Assembly: GCA_000226015.1 (NCBI GenBank)
Contig: JH153095.1
Span: 383,896 to 416,060, forward strand
Reading direction: 5' to 3'
Length of the DNA: 32,165 nt
DNA from: Mnemiopsis leidyi
Taxonomy: Eukaryota; Ctenophora; Tentaculata; Lobata; Bolinopsidae
Of this stretch, positions 31,803-32,165 are shown one piece after another; within the stretch, counting starts at the first letter, position 1; every line of letters begins with the position of its first letter. Below the pieces are notes generated by a model. It ran no database searches, was not told the origin of the DNA, and was given only the letters and a program-made list of their open reading frames with translations. The position numbers and the translations under genes are program-made.

Positions 31803-31859
31803 TATCAGATCAGCGATCTGATAAGTAATCAGATTAATTATCAGATTACTTATCAGATC
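31803..31859. repeat. Nested fold-back next to the BCAS2 splice donor
   Basis: GATCTGATAAGTAAT at 31815-31829 is the exact reverse complement of 31845-31859. A second pair, TATCAGATC/GATCTGATA, overlaps the left arm. The right end lies 7 bases from the BCAS2 exon 1 donor. Confidence 0.85.
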
Positions 31860-31866
31860 ACTTTAC

Positions 31867-31968
31867 CTCTTCCTCGATGAGTCTAGCAGCGGATTCTCTG
31901 ACCTTCTCGTCCTCATATCCCTCGTCTGTATACGGTAGAGCATCTATCAACACTTGACTTTCTGTCAT
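31867..31968 (-). CDS. BCAS2: BCAS2 / SPF27 (pre-mRNA splicing factor) first coding exon, partial
   Basis: ATG at 31968 starts MTESQVLIDALPYTDEGYED, and the 34-codon exon ends ARLIEEE at GTAAAG in phase 0. It closely parallels the human BCAS2 N-terminus (VVVDALPYFDQGYE...VREAA..LVEEE). BCAS2 is a core subunit of the PRP19/NineTeen complex of the spliceosome, acting in the nucleus. The family is about 225 residues, so some 190 should follow at lower coordinates, but I found none. The call rests on 34 residues. Confidence 0.72.
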
Positions 31969-32165
31969 GGTTCTTTCTGACGGTTTATACATGTGAAACT
32001 TGTAAGTTGAACATTTCTAGATGCTAAATCTTTGAGATAACTGATAGCGTTGATCAATATTGATCGGCCGTGTCTAAAGTTTCATAGGTCAATCAGTTTC
32101 ACATGATACGAAAAAAAGTGACTCTTGCCAAAAAACCTTTCTCTATTGAAAGGTATTGAATCTCG

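Larger units (their letters stand above)
28861..31866. other. 3 kb without a supportable gene
   Basis: Expected place for BCAS2 exons 2 onward, but no match to the family's later motifs was found by eye. An open stretch on - near 30612-30713 has acceptor-like and donor-like ends but no recognisable protein. Short repeats lie near 29507-29560 and 30205-30340. Confidence 0.5.

Overview
The window is nuclear DNA of an invertebrate animal, probably an early-branching marine one; the phylum is uncertain. The evidence is AT-rich sequence, GT/AG introns with matching phases, animal gene families (MYCBP, MK-STYX/STYXL1, BCAS2), a papain-type protease joined to a fucolectin-type domain, the 3' end of a LINE, and many fold-back repeats. 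There are no bacterial-style operons. One 14-N assembly gap lies at 11620-11633.

Layout. 1-380: 3' end of a non-LTR retrotransposon on +. 663-980: intact, uninterrupted MYCBP ORF on +. 1442-1455: perfect palindromic RFX X-box. 1638-4661: STYXL1 on +, seven exons reconstructed with matching phases, 290 aa, with the catalytic Cys replaced by Ser. 4701-4822: CTTAAG-rich repeat in its 3' UTR. 5284-18523 (and up to 23570) on -: a 12-exon gene for a secreted or lysosomal cathepsin L-like protease. It has a complete propeptide, an intact Gln/Cys/His/Asn catalytic set, an acidic linker, a C-terminal fucolectin (FTP) domain and a short Cys-rich tail. Two further candidate first exons (15852-15955 and 23455-23570) each encode a signal peptide and propeptide start and end in the same phase as the 18.4 kb one. 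One common body (exons 2-12) could therefore serve three alternative first exons. 27834-28860: a Lys/His-rich gene on + that I do not recognise. 31867-31968: first coding exon of BCAS2/SPF27 on -, whose remaining exons I could not find.

The most unusual points are the variable-first-exon layout of the protease, the protease-fucolectin fusion built as a phase 1-1 exon module, and a fold-back element at 9498-9660. That element has near-perfect 32-bp outer arms enclosing three hairpins with one shared 16-nt core but different, still complementary, arms. STYXL1 and the protease gene converge with polyadenylation signals close enough for their 3' UTRs to overlap. The long stretches 18.6-23.4, 23.6-27.8 and 28.9-31.8 kb hold no gene I can support.
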